NCBI GenBank assembly: GCA_964484395.1
Contig: CAZAFM010000002.1
Span: 1 to 42,163, forward strand
Origin: CAZAFM01 sp964484395
GTDB lineage: Bacteria; Campylobacterota; Campylobacteria; Campylobacterales; CAZAFM01
DNA: 42,163 bases
Reading direction: 5' to 3'
Part shown: piece after piece, positions 24,017 to 33,062 of the stretch
Layout: every line of letters starts with the position of its first letter
Numbering within the stretch: position 1 is the first letter of the stretch
Program-made: the position numbers and the translations under genes
Notes under the pieces: model-generated
The model's input: the letters and a program-made list of their open reading frames with translations, nothing else
The model's database searches: none
Told to the model about the DNA's origin: nothing

Positions 24017-26269
24017 ATGGAGAAGTTTTCTTTTGTAATAAACAATGAACCTATAGTAGCAACAAAAGGGCAGACTATCCTAGAAGCGGCAAGAGAAGCT
24101 GGAATCTATATACCTACACTATGCTACTTACCAAAGCTAGAGCCTATCTCATCATGTCGATTATGTGTGGTTGAAGTTGAAGGACAAGATGGGTTTGTAC
24201 TTAGCTGTCAAACTCCAGCAATTGAAGGAATAGAGGTTAGGGTAGATAGTGAAGCACTAAAAGAGTATAGGACTCAGATAATGAAGTTTTACTGCATAAA
24301 CCACCCACTTGAATGCGGAGTGTGTGATCAAAGTGGTGAGTGCGGTTTGCAAAATATGACTTTAGAGCTTGGAGTAGATAATCAAGAGTTTATGGCAAAA
24401 GAGAAGAAGAGAGATTTGAGTGATTGGGGGCTTTTGCAGTATGATGAGAGTCTATGTATCTTGTGTGAACGATGTGTTCATACTTGTAATGAGATAATAG
24501 GTGATGATGCTATCAAAATCTCTTATGGTGGCTACTCTTCAAAGATAGTTCCTTATAATGGCGAGAGCTTGGAGTGTAGTGATTGTGGTGAGTGTGCTGA
24601 GGTCTGTCCTGTAGGAGCGATTATTGTCAAAGACTTTCAGTATAGCTCAAATGCGTGGGAGTTAGATAAGATAGATTCAACTTGTGCTCATTGCTCAAAT
24701 GGATGCTATATAGAGTATGAAGTAAAGCAAGAGGGTACACTTAATAAAGATAGTTATAAAATCTACAGAACTGCATCTGATGCAGATTTCTCATATCTCT
24801 GCGGTGCAGGTAGATTTGGCTATGACTTTGAGAATAGAGCCTCTAAAGATAGTTCAGCTTTTAGTAACGCTCTAGAAGCCTTCAAAAAAGCAGATACTAT
24901 AGCCTTTGATAGCTATATCACTAATGAAGAAGCTTTGATTTTACAAAAACTAAAAGAGAAGCTAGGAGTTAAGCTAGTAAACAAAGATGCACTAGCCTAT
25001 CAAAACTTCTTAAAAGAGTTTAGCTTAAAATCTAAAAAAAGCCTATATGATGGGGATTTAGAAGATATAAAAAGATCAGGTCTAGTAGTTCAAGTAGGTT
25101 CAAGAAGTAGGGATAATCACCCTGGAATTAGATACGCTATAAATGAAGCTATAAAAAAGCAAGGAGCCCTCTTTGTTGATTGTCACCCAGTAGAAGATAC
25201 TGAGATAGAGAAGTCACTGCATATCAAATATGAAGCAGGTTGCGAAGAAGCCCTCATAGCACTTATTGCAAAAGCAGTAGTTTCAAAAGATAGTAGCACT
25301 CAGAGCTTTTTTGACGCACTTGATGTTGGATATTTGCAGGCTGAAGCCAATATATCTGAAAAAGAGATAGAAAGAGTAGAAAAAGAGTATAAAAAAAGAA
25401 CTCACAAAACCCTAATAATAGGCTCTGACCTCTACACTCACAAAAGATCAAAAAACATAGCCAAACTAGTAGGTCTTATAGAAGCAAATAGTGACTTTAA
25501 AGTAATACTAATACCAACCTCTACTAACACTCTTGGAGTATCATTAATATGTGATTTAGACAAAGAAGAGGGAAGCTATACTGTAGGTTATAATGTAGAA
25601 GGAGACTTCAAACTCTCCTCTTTAGGAGATGGTGAGCTTGATATGCCAGCTCTAAATCAACAAGAGGGAACATTTACTAATATAGACAAAAGAGTAGTAA
25701 AACTAAACCCCGCCCTACCATATAGTGGATATGAGCTAAATGATATAGCAAAAGCTCTAGGTTTAACTAACAAACACACTATAGATTATACAAAAGAGCT
25801 TCCAGAAGCTAAGGGGTATAAATCTATAGAGTTTGACCAACTTCCTAACTCATTTTTAAATAATGGAAAAGAGGATAGAGGATATCTACTACAAAACATA
25901 GATTGCCCAAGTGAAGAAAACTCCTCAATAGAGCCAATAGAAGAGCTAGAAGAGTATAATGGAACAATTATATATCTATCAAACCCAATACTGCAGTTTA
26001 ATAGATATACGGCAAAGGCTAGTACACTTAAAGGCGGTGGTGATATACTAAGAGCCTCAAAACAGTTTATGGTAGCTGCAAAACTTCAGAGTGAAGGAGT
26101 TGTAAGACTTGAAGGTGAAGGTGTAAAAAGAGAGATAAGGTTAGAGGTTGATGACTCTTTAAAAGGAACTATCGCTCTTTTTCCACATTTTGATGATCCA
26201 AGTTTAGATGGAGAGTATAAGTACAAAAGAGTAGAAATTACAAATTTATCGGTGGGTAGAGATGAGTAA
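24017..26269 (+). CDS. nuoG: Complex I subunit NuoG, first copy
   Basis: 750 residues from ATG 24017 with GAGGTG upstream. Iron-sulfur subunit of the peripheral arm. Clusters are complete: [2Fe-2S] N1b (Cys36, 47, 50, 64), His96 with Cys100, 103, 109 (N5), two [4Fe-4S] sites (Cys147, 150, 153, 157 and Cys187, 190, 193, 197), and an N7-type site (Cys223, 226, 230, 262). Behind these is a degenerate molybdopterin-oxidoreductase-like domain. Residues 262-344 and 463-669 are encoded by DNA identical to parts of the next gene. The C-terminus (about 680-750) differs from the second copy. It overlaps the second nuoG by eight bases. Confidence 0.94.
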   Translation: MEKFSFVINNEPIVATKGQTILEAAREAGIYIPTLCYLPKLEPISSCRLCVVEVEGQDGFVLSCQTPAIEGIEVRVDSEALKEYRTQIMKFYCINHPLECGVCDQSGECGLQNMTLELGVDNQEFMAKEKKRDLSDWGLLQYDESLCILCERCVHTCNEIIGDDAIKISYGGYSSKIVPYNGESLECSDCGECAEVCPVGAIIVKDFQYSSNAWELDKIDSTCAHCSNGCYIEYEVKQEGTLNKDSYKIYRTASDADFSYLCGAGRFGYDFENRASKDSSAFSNALEAFKKADTIAFDSYITNEEALILQKLKEKLGVKLVNKDALAYQNFLKEFSLKSKKSLYDGDLEDIKRSGLVVQVGSRSRDNHPGIRYAINEAIKKQGALFVDCHPVEDTEIEKSLHIKYEAGCEEALIALIAKAVVSKDSSTQSFFDALDVGYLQAEANISEKEIERVEKEYKKRTHKTLIIGSDLYTHKRSKNIAKLVGLIEANSDFKVILIPTSTNTLGVSLICDLDKEEGSYTVGYNVEGDFKLSSLGDGELDMPALNQQEGTFTNIDKRVVKLNPALPYSGYELNDIAKALGLTNKHTIDYTKELPEAKGYKSIEFDQLPNSFLNNGKEDRGYLLQNIDCPSEENSSIEPIEELEEYNGTIIYLSNPILQFNRYTAKASTLKGGGDILRASKQFMVAAKLQSEGVVRLEGEGVKREIRLEVDDSLKGTIALFPHFDDPSLDGEYKYKRVEITNLSVGRDE
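24800..25048 (+). repeat. Repeat A, copy in first nuoG (249 bp, identical to 27108-27356)
   Basis: Every base from TGCGGTGCAGG to GCCTATAT matches the second nuoG copy by eye; sequence diverges at both borders. The two copies are in the same reading frame. Confidence 0.95.
25404..26023 (+). repeat. Repeat B, copy in first nuoG (620 bp, one mismatch)
   Basis: Positions 25404-26004 (601 bp) are identical to 27862-28462; after one A/G difference at 26005 the match runs on to 26023. Confidence 0.95.
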
Positions 26270-28718
26270 AGTTACAATTCATATTGATGGAAGACCAATA
26301 GAGTGCAATGAGGGTGAGTATGTCCTTGATGTTGCAAGAGGTGAGGGGATATTTATTCCAGCTATATGCTATCTAAATAGATGTTCTCCAAGTCTAGCTT
26401 GCAGGATATGTATGGTAGAGAGTGATGGTAAGAGTGTGTATGCATGTAATGCAAAAGCAAAAGATGGCATGAATATTACAGTATCTACTCCTGAGATTGA
26501 GGAGGAGAGACGAAATATTATGGAAGTGTATGACATTAACCATCCTCTTCAGTGTGGAGTATGTGATCAAAGTGGTGAGTGTGAGCTTCAAAACTACACT
26601 CTAGAGATGGGAGTAGAAACCCAAAACTTTAGCATTCAAGACACTGCTAGACCAACAAAGGAGTGGAGTGATTTTATTACTTATGACTCATCGTTGTGTA
26701 TAGTATGTGAGAGATGTACTACAGTCTGTAAAGATATGGTAGGTGACATGGCTCTAAAAACCATACCTAGGGGTGGTGAGCAACTAGATAAAGGACTAAA
26801 AGAGACTCTTAGTAAAGATCTCTTTGCTATGTGGAATAAGATGCAAAAGTCCATAATAGGTCCTGTAAGTGGTGAGCGTTTGGAGTGTAGTGATTGTGGT
26901 GAGTGCATATCTGTATGTCCTGTGGGAGCTATTAGTAGTAGTGGTTTTAGCTACAGCTCAAACGCGTGGGAGCTAGAGAAAACACCTAGTGCTTGTGCGC
27001 ACTGCTCTATAGCATGCTTGCTAAACTATGAGACAAAACACACTTCAGTAAGTAATAGTAGACCTAAAATCTATAGGGTAACTAATGATTTTGCCTTTCA
27101 ATCTCTTTGCGGTGCAGGTAGATTTGGCTATGACTTTGAGAATAGAGCCTCTAAAGATAGTTCAGCTTTTAGTAACGCTCTAGAAGCCTTCAAAAAAGCA
27201 GATACTATAGCCTTTGATAGCTATATCACTAATGAAGAAGCTTTGATTTTACAAAAACTAAAAGAGAAGCTAGGAGTTAAGCTAGTAAACAAAGATGCAC
27301 TAGCCTATCAAAACTTCTTAAAAGAGTTTAGCTTAAAATCTAAAAAAAGCCTATATAGTGCCTCTTTAGAAGATGTTTATAATGCAGATTTCACAGTAGT
27401 AGTTGGTTCAAACCTTAAAAGTGATGCGCCAATACTTAAATATGCACTAAATAACTCTTTGAAAATCAACAAGGCTGCTAGTGCTTATTTTCACACCTTA
27501 AAAGACGCACAAATAGAATCAACCTCTAAAAATCTCTCCTCTTTTACCTATCTGCCAAACCAAGAGGAGAAGCTACTCTATCTTCTTGCAGATTCATTCA
27601 TAGAGGAAGATAGAAAGCCAACTGAGCTAAAAGAGCAAACAGATAAGTTTAAATCTAAAAAAATAAAGCAGACAGAAGAGAAGATAAAAGAGAAGATAAA
27701 AGAGGTAGTAGAGGTAGATGGTGAGAGTAAAGAGGTAGAAAAAGTAGTCGAAAAAACTATCACAAAAGAGGTAGAGTACATTCACAACTCCCTACTTGAT
27801 ACCCTAAATATTTCTCATACTGACTTTGCTACCTTACTATCTACATTGAGTAAAAAAGAGAACAAAACCCTAATAATAGGCTCTGACCTCTACACTCACA
27901 AAAGATCAAAAAACATAGCCAAACTAGTAGGTCTTATAGAAGCAAATAGTGACTTTAAAGTAATACTAATACCAACCTCTACTAACACTCTTGGAGTATC
28001 ATTAATATGTGATTTAGACAAAGAAGAGGGAAGCTATACTGTAGGTTATAATGTAGAAGGAGACTTCAAACTCTCCTCTTTAGGAGATGGTGAGCTTGAT
28101 ATGCCAGCTCTAAATCAACAAGAGGGAACATTTACTAATATAGACAAAAGAGTAGTAAAACTAAACCCCGCCCTACCATATAGTGGATATGAGCTAAATG
28201 ATATAGCAAAAGCTCTAGGTTTAACTAACAAACACACTATAGATTATACAAAAGAGCTTCCAGAAGCTAAGGGGTATAAATCTATAGAGTTTGACCAACT
28301 TCCTAACTCATTTTTAAATAATGGAAAAGAGGATAGAGGATATCTACTACAAAACATAGATTGCCCAAGTGAAGAAAACTCCTCAATAGAGCCAATAGAA
28401 GAGCTAGAAGAGTATAATGGAACAATTATATATCTATCAAACCCAATACTGCAGTTTAATAGGTATACGGCAAAGGCTAGTGAGCTTAGTAGTGAACTAT
28501 ATCTATCTATCTCAAAGACTCTTGCAGAGGAGCTTGGTGTAGAGAGTAAAGATGTGCTAACCCTAAGTAGTGAGGGCGGCAGTATAAGTTTAGAGTGTGT
28601 AGTAGATAGCTCTCTTGTTAATAGTGCGGTTTTAGTTCCAGATTTTATTCAATCTAAAGATATTGATACTCTTTTTAAACAGAGTAGATATATCAAAGCA
28701 GACATAAGGAAGGTGTGA
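26262..28718 (+). CDS. nuoG: Complex I subunit NuoG, second copy
   Basis: 818-residue paralog of the gene before it. The Fe-S residues are again complete: N1b Cys36, Cys47, Cys50, Cys62; His94, Cys98, 101, 107; [4Fe-4S] sites at Cys146, 149, 152, 156 and Cys209, 212, 215, 219; N7-type Cys245, 248, 252, 283. It has an insertion before the second [4Fe-4S] site (about 170-205) and a Lys/Glu-rich, coiled-coil-like insertion at about 450-506. Two blocks, 283-365 and 534-740, are copied from or into the first gene. Two NuoG-like genes in one operon are known in some Campylobacterota. Whether both sit in one complex or in alternative complexes cannot be told. nuoH follows with TGA overlapping its ATG. 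Confidence 0.93.
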   Translation: MSKVTIHIDGRPIECNEGEYVLDVARGEGIFIPAICYLNRCSPSLACRICMVESDGKSVYACNAKAKDGMNITVSTPEIEEERRNIMEVYDINHPLQCGVCDQSGECELQNYTLEMGVETQNFSIQDTARPTKEWSDFITYDSSLCIVCERCTTVCKDMVGDMALKTIPRGGEQLDKGLKETLSKDLFAMWNKMQKSIIGPVSGERLECSDCGECISVCPVGAISSSGFSYSSNAWELEKTPSACAHCSIACLLNYETKHTSVSNSRPKIYRVTNDFAFQSLCGAGRFGYDFENRASKDSSAFSNALEAFKKADTIAFDSYITNEEALILQKLKEKLGVKLVNKDALAYQNFLKEFSLKSKKSLYSASLEDVYNADFTVVVGSNLKSDAPILKYALNNSLKINKAASAYFHTLKDAQIESTSKNLSSFTYLPNQEEKLLYLLADSFIEEDRKPTELKEQTDKFKSKKIKQTEEKIKEKIKEVVEVDGESKEVEKVVEKTITKEVEYIHNSLLDTLNISHTDFATLLSTLSKKENKTLIIGSDLYTHKRSKNIAKLVGLIEANSDFKVILIPTSTNTLGVSLICDLDKEEGSYTVGYNVEGDFKLSSLGDGELDMPALNQQEGTFTNIDKRVVKLNPALPYSGYELNDIAKALGLTNKHTIDYTKELPEAKGYKSIEFDQLPNSFLNNGKEDRGYLLQNIDCPSEENSSIEPIEELEEYNGTIIYLSNPILQFNRYTAKASELSSELYLSISKTLAEELGVESKDVLTLSSEGGSISLECVVDSSLVNSAVLVPDFIQSKDIDTLFKQSRYIKADIRKV
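27108..27356 (+). repeat. Repeat A, copy in second nuoG
   Basis: Partner of 24800-25048, shifted by 2308 bases. It begins at the last N7-type cysteine codon and ends in AAAAGCCTATAT. Confidence 0.95.
27862..28481 (+). repeat. Repeat B, copy in second nuoG
   Basis: Partner of 25404-26023, shifted by 2458 bases, same reading frame, single difference at 28463 (G here, A in the first copy). Confidence 0.95.
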
Positions 28719-29707
28719 TGGAAGGTTACATAATTGGTACAATAATCAAAGTCTTAATAATCCTACTTGTCTTTTCAGCAGTTGCTGGATTTTTGACATA
28801 TATGGAGAGGAAAGTATTGGCATTTATGCAAAGAAGGTTAGGACCTACTGTTGTTGGACCCTTTGGTGTGCTTCAGATACTAGCTGATGGTATAAAGCTA
28901 GCTACAAAAGAGGATATAGTTCCTCAGAATGCTTTAAAACCTGTCTTCTTGTTTGCTCCAATTATTACAGCAGCTACAGCATTTATTGCGATGGCACCTA
29001 TTCCATTCTTCCCTGAGTTTGAGATGTTTGGAATTACGGTTAGACCTATTGTTGCTGATATTAATGTGGCTTTACTTTTTGTTTTTGGTGTAGCTGCAGT
29101 TGGTATTTATGGGATTTTACTAGGTGGTTTGGCATCTAATAACAAATGGTCACTTCTTGGAGCTGCTAGGGCTACTATTCAGCTTCTTAGCTTTGAGATT
29201 ATCTCAGGATTATCAATTTTGGCTCCAATTATGATTATAGGCTCACTCTCATTGATTGACATCAATAATCATCAAGATGGTGGGATTTTCTCTTGGCTTA
29301 TATGGCAACAGCCTGTTGCATTTATCCTATTCCTAATAGCTGGGTATGCTGAGACAAATAGGACTCCATTTGACCTTCTTGAGCATGAAGCTGAGATTAT
29401 TGCAGGGTATGGAACTGAGTACTCTGGGATGAGATGGGGTATGTTTTTTATAGGGGAGTATGCAAACCTTATAACATTAGCATTTTTAGCCAGCCTCATA
29501 TTTTTGGGTGGGTTTAACCCTCTTTGGTTTATTCCTGGAGGTATAGCAATACTTCTTAAGGTTTTCTTTTTCTTGTTTTTGTTTATGTGGGTAAGGGCTG
29601 CATGGCCACACATAAGACCAGATCAGCTTATGTGGTTGTGCTGGAAGGTGCTAATGCCAATAGCTTTGGTGAATATACTAATAACTGGCCTAGTGCTGAT
29701 GATATAA
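28718..29707 (+). CDS. nuoH: Complex I subunit NuoH
   Basis: 329-residue membrane subunit that joins the membrane and peripheral arms at the quinone site. ATG 28718 is preferred over GTG 28715 because of AAGGAAGG upstream. Typical stretches: TYMERKVLAFMQRRLGPTVVGPFG near 25-50, LADGIKLATKEDIVP, the loop AETNRTPFDLLEHEAEIIAGY (split motif; acidic residues for proton coupling) and a C-terminal WVRAAWPHIRPDQLM. About eight transmembrane helices. Confidence 0.96.
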   Translation: MEGYIIGTIIKVLIILLVFSAVAGFLTYMERKVLAFMQRRLGPTVVGPFGVLQILADGIKLATKEDIVPQNALKPVFLFAPIITAATAFIAMAPIPFFPEFEMFGITVRPIVADINVALLFVFGVAAVGIYGILLGGLASNNKWSLLGAARATIQLLSFEIISGLSILAPIMIIGSLSLIDINNHQDGGIFSWLIWQQPVAFILFLIAGYAETNRTPFDLLEHEAEIIAGYGTEYSGMRWGMFFIGEYANLITLAFLASLIFLGGFNPLWFIPGGIAILLKVFFFLFLFMWVRAAWPHIRPDQLMWLCWKVLMPIALVNILITGLVLMI

Positions 29708-29717
29708 GGAGAGATTG

Positions 29718-30305
29718 ATGAGTATAGAGTATAAGCACATAGATATAAACCCTTCTCCTAAAAAGCCATGGCAGCAGTTCATGCAGGTTATGAGTAGAAC
29801 CTTTAAAAGAGAGCTTTTTGTAGGATTGGGGATTGTTTTTAGAGAGATGGTAAAAAGAGGCAACTCACACGCAACGCAGTATCCAAAAGAGAAGCTTCCT
29901 ATAAGTCCAAGATATAGAGCTATACATGAGCTACTAAGACTATTAGAGAGTGGACATGAGAGATGCATTGGGTGTGGACTTTGCGAGAAGATATGTATAA
30001 GTAACTGTATCAGAATGGACACTCACAAGGGTGAGGATGGAAGGAAAAAGATTAGTGAATATACAATTAACTTTGGTAGGTGTATTTTTTGTGGTTACTG
30101 TGCTGAGGTTTGCCCAGAGCTTGCTATTGTTCATGGTGGGAGATATGAAAATGCAAGTGAGCAAAGAGCGCACTTTGGACTTAAAGAGGATATGTTAACA
30201 CCAATTGATATGTTTAAAAACGGTTCACAAAAAGAGTTCCCTGGATTTGGTGCACCAAGTCCTGATGCTGATTCTAGAATCAAAAAAACGCCACTGGCAT
30301 ACTAA
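29718..30305 (+). CDS. nuoI: Complex I subunit NuoI
   Basis: 195 residues; ATG 29718 follows AAGGAGAG. Carries clusters N6a and N6b: Cys83, 86, 89, 93 (CIGCGLCEKIC) and Cys122, 125, 128, 132 (CIFCGYCAEVCP). The first site ends in Cys-Ile rather than Cys-Pro, with another Cys at 97. The N-terminal amphipathic part precedes the ferredoxin fold. Passes electrons from NuoG to NuoB. Confidence 0.96.
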   Translation: MSIEYKHIDINPSPKKPWQQFMQVMSRTFKRELFVGLGIVFREMVKRGNSHATQYPKEKLPISPRYRAIHELLRLLESGHERCIGCGLCEKICISNCIRMDTHKGEDGRKKISEYTINFGRCIFCGYCAEVCPELAIVHGGRYENASEQRAHFGLKEDMLTPIDMFKNGSQKEFPGFGAPSPDADSRIKKTPLAY

Positions 30306-30315
30306 GGATTGAAAT

Positions 30316-30906
30316 ATGTATGAAACTATAGCTTTTTATATTTTTGGAGCCCTCAGTGCAGCGATGTTCTTGATGACGGTCACTACCAAAAATGTCATTT
30401 ACGCCTTAAGTACACTTGCTGCTGGAATGATTTTTATATCAGCTTTTTTCTTTCTTTTAGATGCTGAGTTTTTAGGGGTTGTTCAGATAGTCGTCTATAC
30501 AGGAGCTGTTATGGCACTATATGCATTTGGTATGATGTTTTTTGATACTATCAAAGATGTTGATGAAAAGGTAGAAAATCCAAGGCAACTCTTCTTATAT
30601 ACTGGTCTTTCAGCTCTTATGATTGTACTTATCTTTTCAGCACCTATTATTGGTGATAATCTAATTACGCAAAATCCTATACCTGAAGATATGGGAAATA
30701 TTGAAGCTATTGGACTTGTGATTTTTACTAAGTATCTAGTTCCTTTTGAGCTTGCAGCTGTGATGCTTCTAGTGGCTATGATTGCTGGTATTATCTTGGC
30801 TGGTAAAAAGATGGATCAGAGTCTTACACTAATGTGTGAAGAGGATGAGAACATAGAAAAAGATGACTACATCAAGGTTAAAAAACACAAAGGAGCAGCT
30901 AAATGA
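30316..30906 (+). CDS. nuoJ: Complex I subunit NuoJ
   Basis: 196-residue membrane subunit with about five hydrophobic helices. The third carries VQIVVYTGAVMALYAFGMM, the conserved segment with the Tyr/pi-bulge region known from this family. The C-terminal tail (from about 172) is charged and exposed. An AAGGAT ribosome site precedes the ATG. The stop overlaps nuoK (ATGA). Confidence 0.95.
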   Translation: MYETIAFYIFGALSAAMFLMTVTTKNVIYALSTLAAGMIFISAFFFLLDAEFLGVVQIVVYTGAVMALYAFGMMFFDTIKDVDEKVENPRQLFLYTGLSALMIVLIFSAPIIGDNLITQNPIPEDMGNIEAIGLVIFTKYLVPFELAAVMLLVAMIAGIILAGKKMDQSLTLMCEEDENIEKDDYIKVKKHKGAAK

Positions 30907-31205
30907 TAACACTTCATCACTACCTCTTTTTGAGCGCACTCCTCTTTTTTATAGGGGTGTTTGGAGTTCTAAGAAGAAAAAACTTACTGCTGCTCTTTTT
31001 TGCAACAGAGATTATGCTAAATGCGGTAAATATAGGCTTTGTAGCACTATCTCACTATATGTTTGACTTAACTGGGCAGATTTTTGCGTTTTTCATCATT
31101 GCGGTTGCTGCTTCTGAAGTTGCTGTTGGTTTGGGACTTGTCATACTCTGGTATAAGAGAAAAGGCACACTAGACCTAGATACTCTAAAAAGCATGAACG
31201 GATAA
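30903..31205 (+). CDS. nuoK: Complex I subunit NuoK
   Basis: 100 residues, three transmembrane helices, the usual size. The two proton-path glutamates are in the same positions as in E. coli NuoK: Glu36 in FATEIMLNAVN and Glu72 in AASEVAVGLG. Starts within the nuoJ stop. Confidence 0.96.
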   Translation: MITLHHYLFLSALLFFIGVFGVLRRKNLLLLFFATEIMLNAVNIGFVALSHYMFDLTGQIFAFFIIAVAASEVAVGLGLVILWYKRKGTLDLDTLKSMNG

Positions 31206-31214
31206 AGGATAGAT

Positions 31215-33050
31215 ATGGAGTTACTAGTATATATTGCACTTTTTTCACCACTCCTAGGAGCGATAATAGCGGGTGCTTTTGGTACAAGACCTAAAATAAC
31301 AGCACTAGGTGTGATAAACTCAGCGCTTTTAGGTCTATCTTTTGTATCTACGCTTATTCTTTTTATTTTTGTGGTGCAGGGTTTTAAGTTTGAGACGGTA
31401 CTTTTTGAGTGGATAGCAACTGGAGGTCTATATATTCCTTTTGGATTTGTAGTTGATCAAGTAAGTGGAACTATGATGCTTGTAGTAACTCTTGTTTCTA
31501 CATGTGTTCATATCTACTCAATTGGATATATGGAGCATGACAAAGGCTACAACAGATATTTCTCATATTTATCGGCATTTGTTTTTTCAATGATGGTTCT
31601 TGTTATGAGTGATAACTTCGCGGGACTATTTATAGGCTGGGAAGGTGTTGGTCTTTGCTCTTGGCTTCTTATAGGTCACTGGTATGATAGGGATAGTGCA
31701 TCTTGGGCTGCAAATGAAGCGTTTATTATGAACCGTGTGGCTGACCTTGGGATGCTTTTTGGTATGTTTATCATCTACTGGACATTTGGAACACTACAGT
31801 ATAATGAGGTTTTTGCTCAAGTAGATGGGGCAAATGGTTATGTGTTAACCTTAATAGCAGTTTTCTTGTTTATTGGTGCTATGGGTAAATCAGCTCAGTT
31901 TCCTTTTCATACATGGCTTGCTGATGCGATGGAGGGTCCAACTCCAGTCTCAGCACTAATCCACGCCGCTACTATGGTAACAGCTGGTGTTTACTTAGTT
32001 ATAAGATCATTTGAGATATTTGCTCTAACACCTGAGGTGTCTATGTTTATCGCCTATCTTGGAGCATTTGTTGCTATATTTGCAGCATCTATGGCATTAG
32101 TAAATGATGATTTAAAAAGAATTATTGCTTATTCAACTCTTTCACAGTTAGGATATATGTTTGTGGCAGCTGGAATAGGTGCATACTGGATAGCGCTTTT
32201 CCACCTTATGACTCATGCATTTTTCAAATCCCTTCTTTTCTTAGGAGCTGGAAATGTAATGCATGCTATGCATGATAAGCTTGATATAAAAAAGATGGGA
32301 CAACTATATAAGCCTATGAGATGGACAGCTATTTTGATGATTATAGCTTCACTTGCCCTTGCTGGTATCTATCCATTTGCAGGCTTCTTCTCAAAAGATT
32401 TGATACTTGAAGAGGCATTTACTGGAAGCCACTTTATACTGTGGTTAATCCTTTGGGTTGCTGCTGGTATGACGGCATTTTATAGTTTTAGACTTATTAT
32501 GCTTGTCTTCTTTGGTGGTAAAAACCACAATGACCATCCACATGAAGCACACAACTATGTACTTTGGGCGATGGTACCACTTGCAGTCTTGGCAGTTATT
32601 GCAGGCTTTTTTCAGCATCCATTTTTTGAGTATGTGCAAAAGGTGCTACCGGGCAATCGTAATATGATAGATAGTACGACCTTTGCTGTACTTGTAGCTC
32701 TGGCTCTTACTATGGGTGTTGGTGGTACACTCATAGCCATATTTAAGTACAAAAAACCATACAATAATGACAAGCCTAGAGGCTTCTTATATAGACTGTT
32801 AAAAAATCAGTACTACATACCATCTTTTTATGAAGAGAGTATTACAAAGCCATACTTTAGGCTATCAAGATTTGCTTGGAAAGAGATTGATATGAGGATT
32901 GTGGATGCTACGGTTGACTTTATTGCTACTTTTATCTACAGAAGCGGTGACAAAGCAAGGGTTATGCAAAGTGGTAATCTTTCACTGATGTTAAGATGGA
33001 TGGCTTTAGGTCTAATATTTATCTTAATACTTGCATACACATTTAGGTAA
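31215..33050 (+). CDS. nuoL: Complex I subunit NuoL
   Basis: 611-residue antiporter-like proton-pumping subunit with about 14-16 helices including the long lateral one. Key parts: FIGWEGVGLCSWLLIGHWY (Glu of the channel), the Lys-bearing GKSAQFPFHTWLADAMEG and PTPVSALIHAATMVTAGVY (half-channel with His), and the C-terminal anchor LRWMALGLIFILILAYTF. An AAAGGA ribosome site is present. Gap to nuoK nine bases, to nuoM twelve. Confidence 0.96.
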   Translation: MELLVYIALFSPLLGAIIAGAFGTRPKITALGVINSALLGLSFVSTLILFIFVVQGFKFETVLFEWIATGGLYIPFGFVVDQVSGTMMLVVTLVSTCVHIYSIGYMEHDKGYNRYFSYLSAFVFSMMVLVMSDNFAGLFIGWEGVGLCSWLLIGHWYDRDSASWAANEAFIMNRVADLGMLFGMFIIYWTFGTLQYNEVFAQVDGANGYVLTLIAVFLFIGAMGKSAQFPFHTWLADAMEGPTPVSALIHAATMVTAGVYLVIRSFEIFALTPEVSMFIAYLGAFVAIFAASMALVNDDLKRIIAYSTLSQLGYMFVAAGIGAYWIALFHLMTHAFFKSLLFLGAGNVMHAMHDKLDIKKMGQLYKPMRWTAILMIIASLALAGIYPFAGFFSKDLILEEAFTGSHFILWLILWVAAGMTAFYSFRLIMLVFFGGKNHNDHPHEAHNYVLWAMVPLAVLAVIAGFFQHPFFEYVQKVLPGNRNMIDSTTFAVLVALALTMGVGGTLIAIFKYKKPYNNDKPRGFLYRLLKNQYYIPSFYEESITKPYFRLSRFAWKEIDMRIVDATVDFIATFIYRSGDKARVMQSGNLSLMLRWMALGLIFILILAYTFR

Positions 33051-33062
33051 GGAGAGTAGAGA

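Noticed and set aside
24017..28718. The nuoG pair as a simple tandem duplication or assembly error
   Set aside because: The identical parts are two separate blocks with different spacing and are flanked by clearly diverged coding sequence, and one base differs within the second block. A collapse or simple duplication would not give that pattern, though long reads would settle it.
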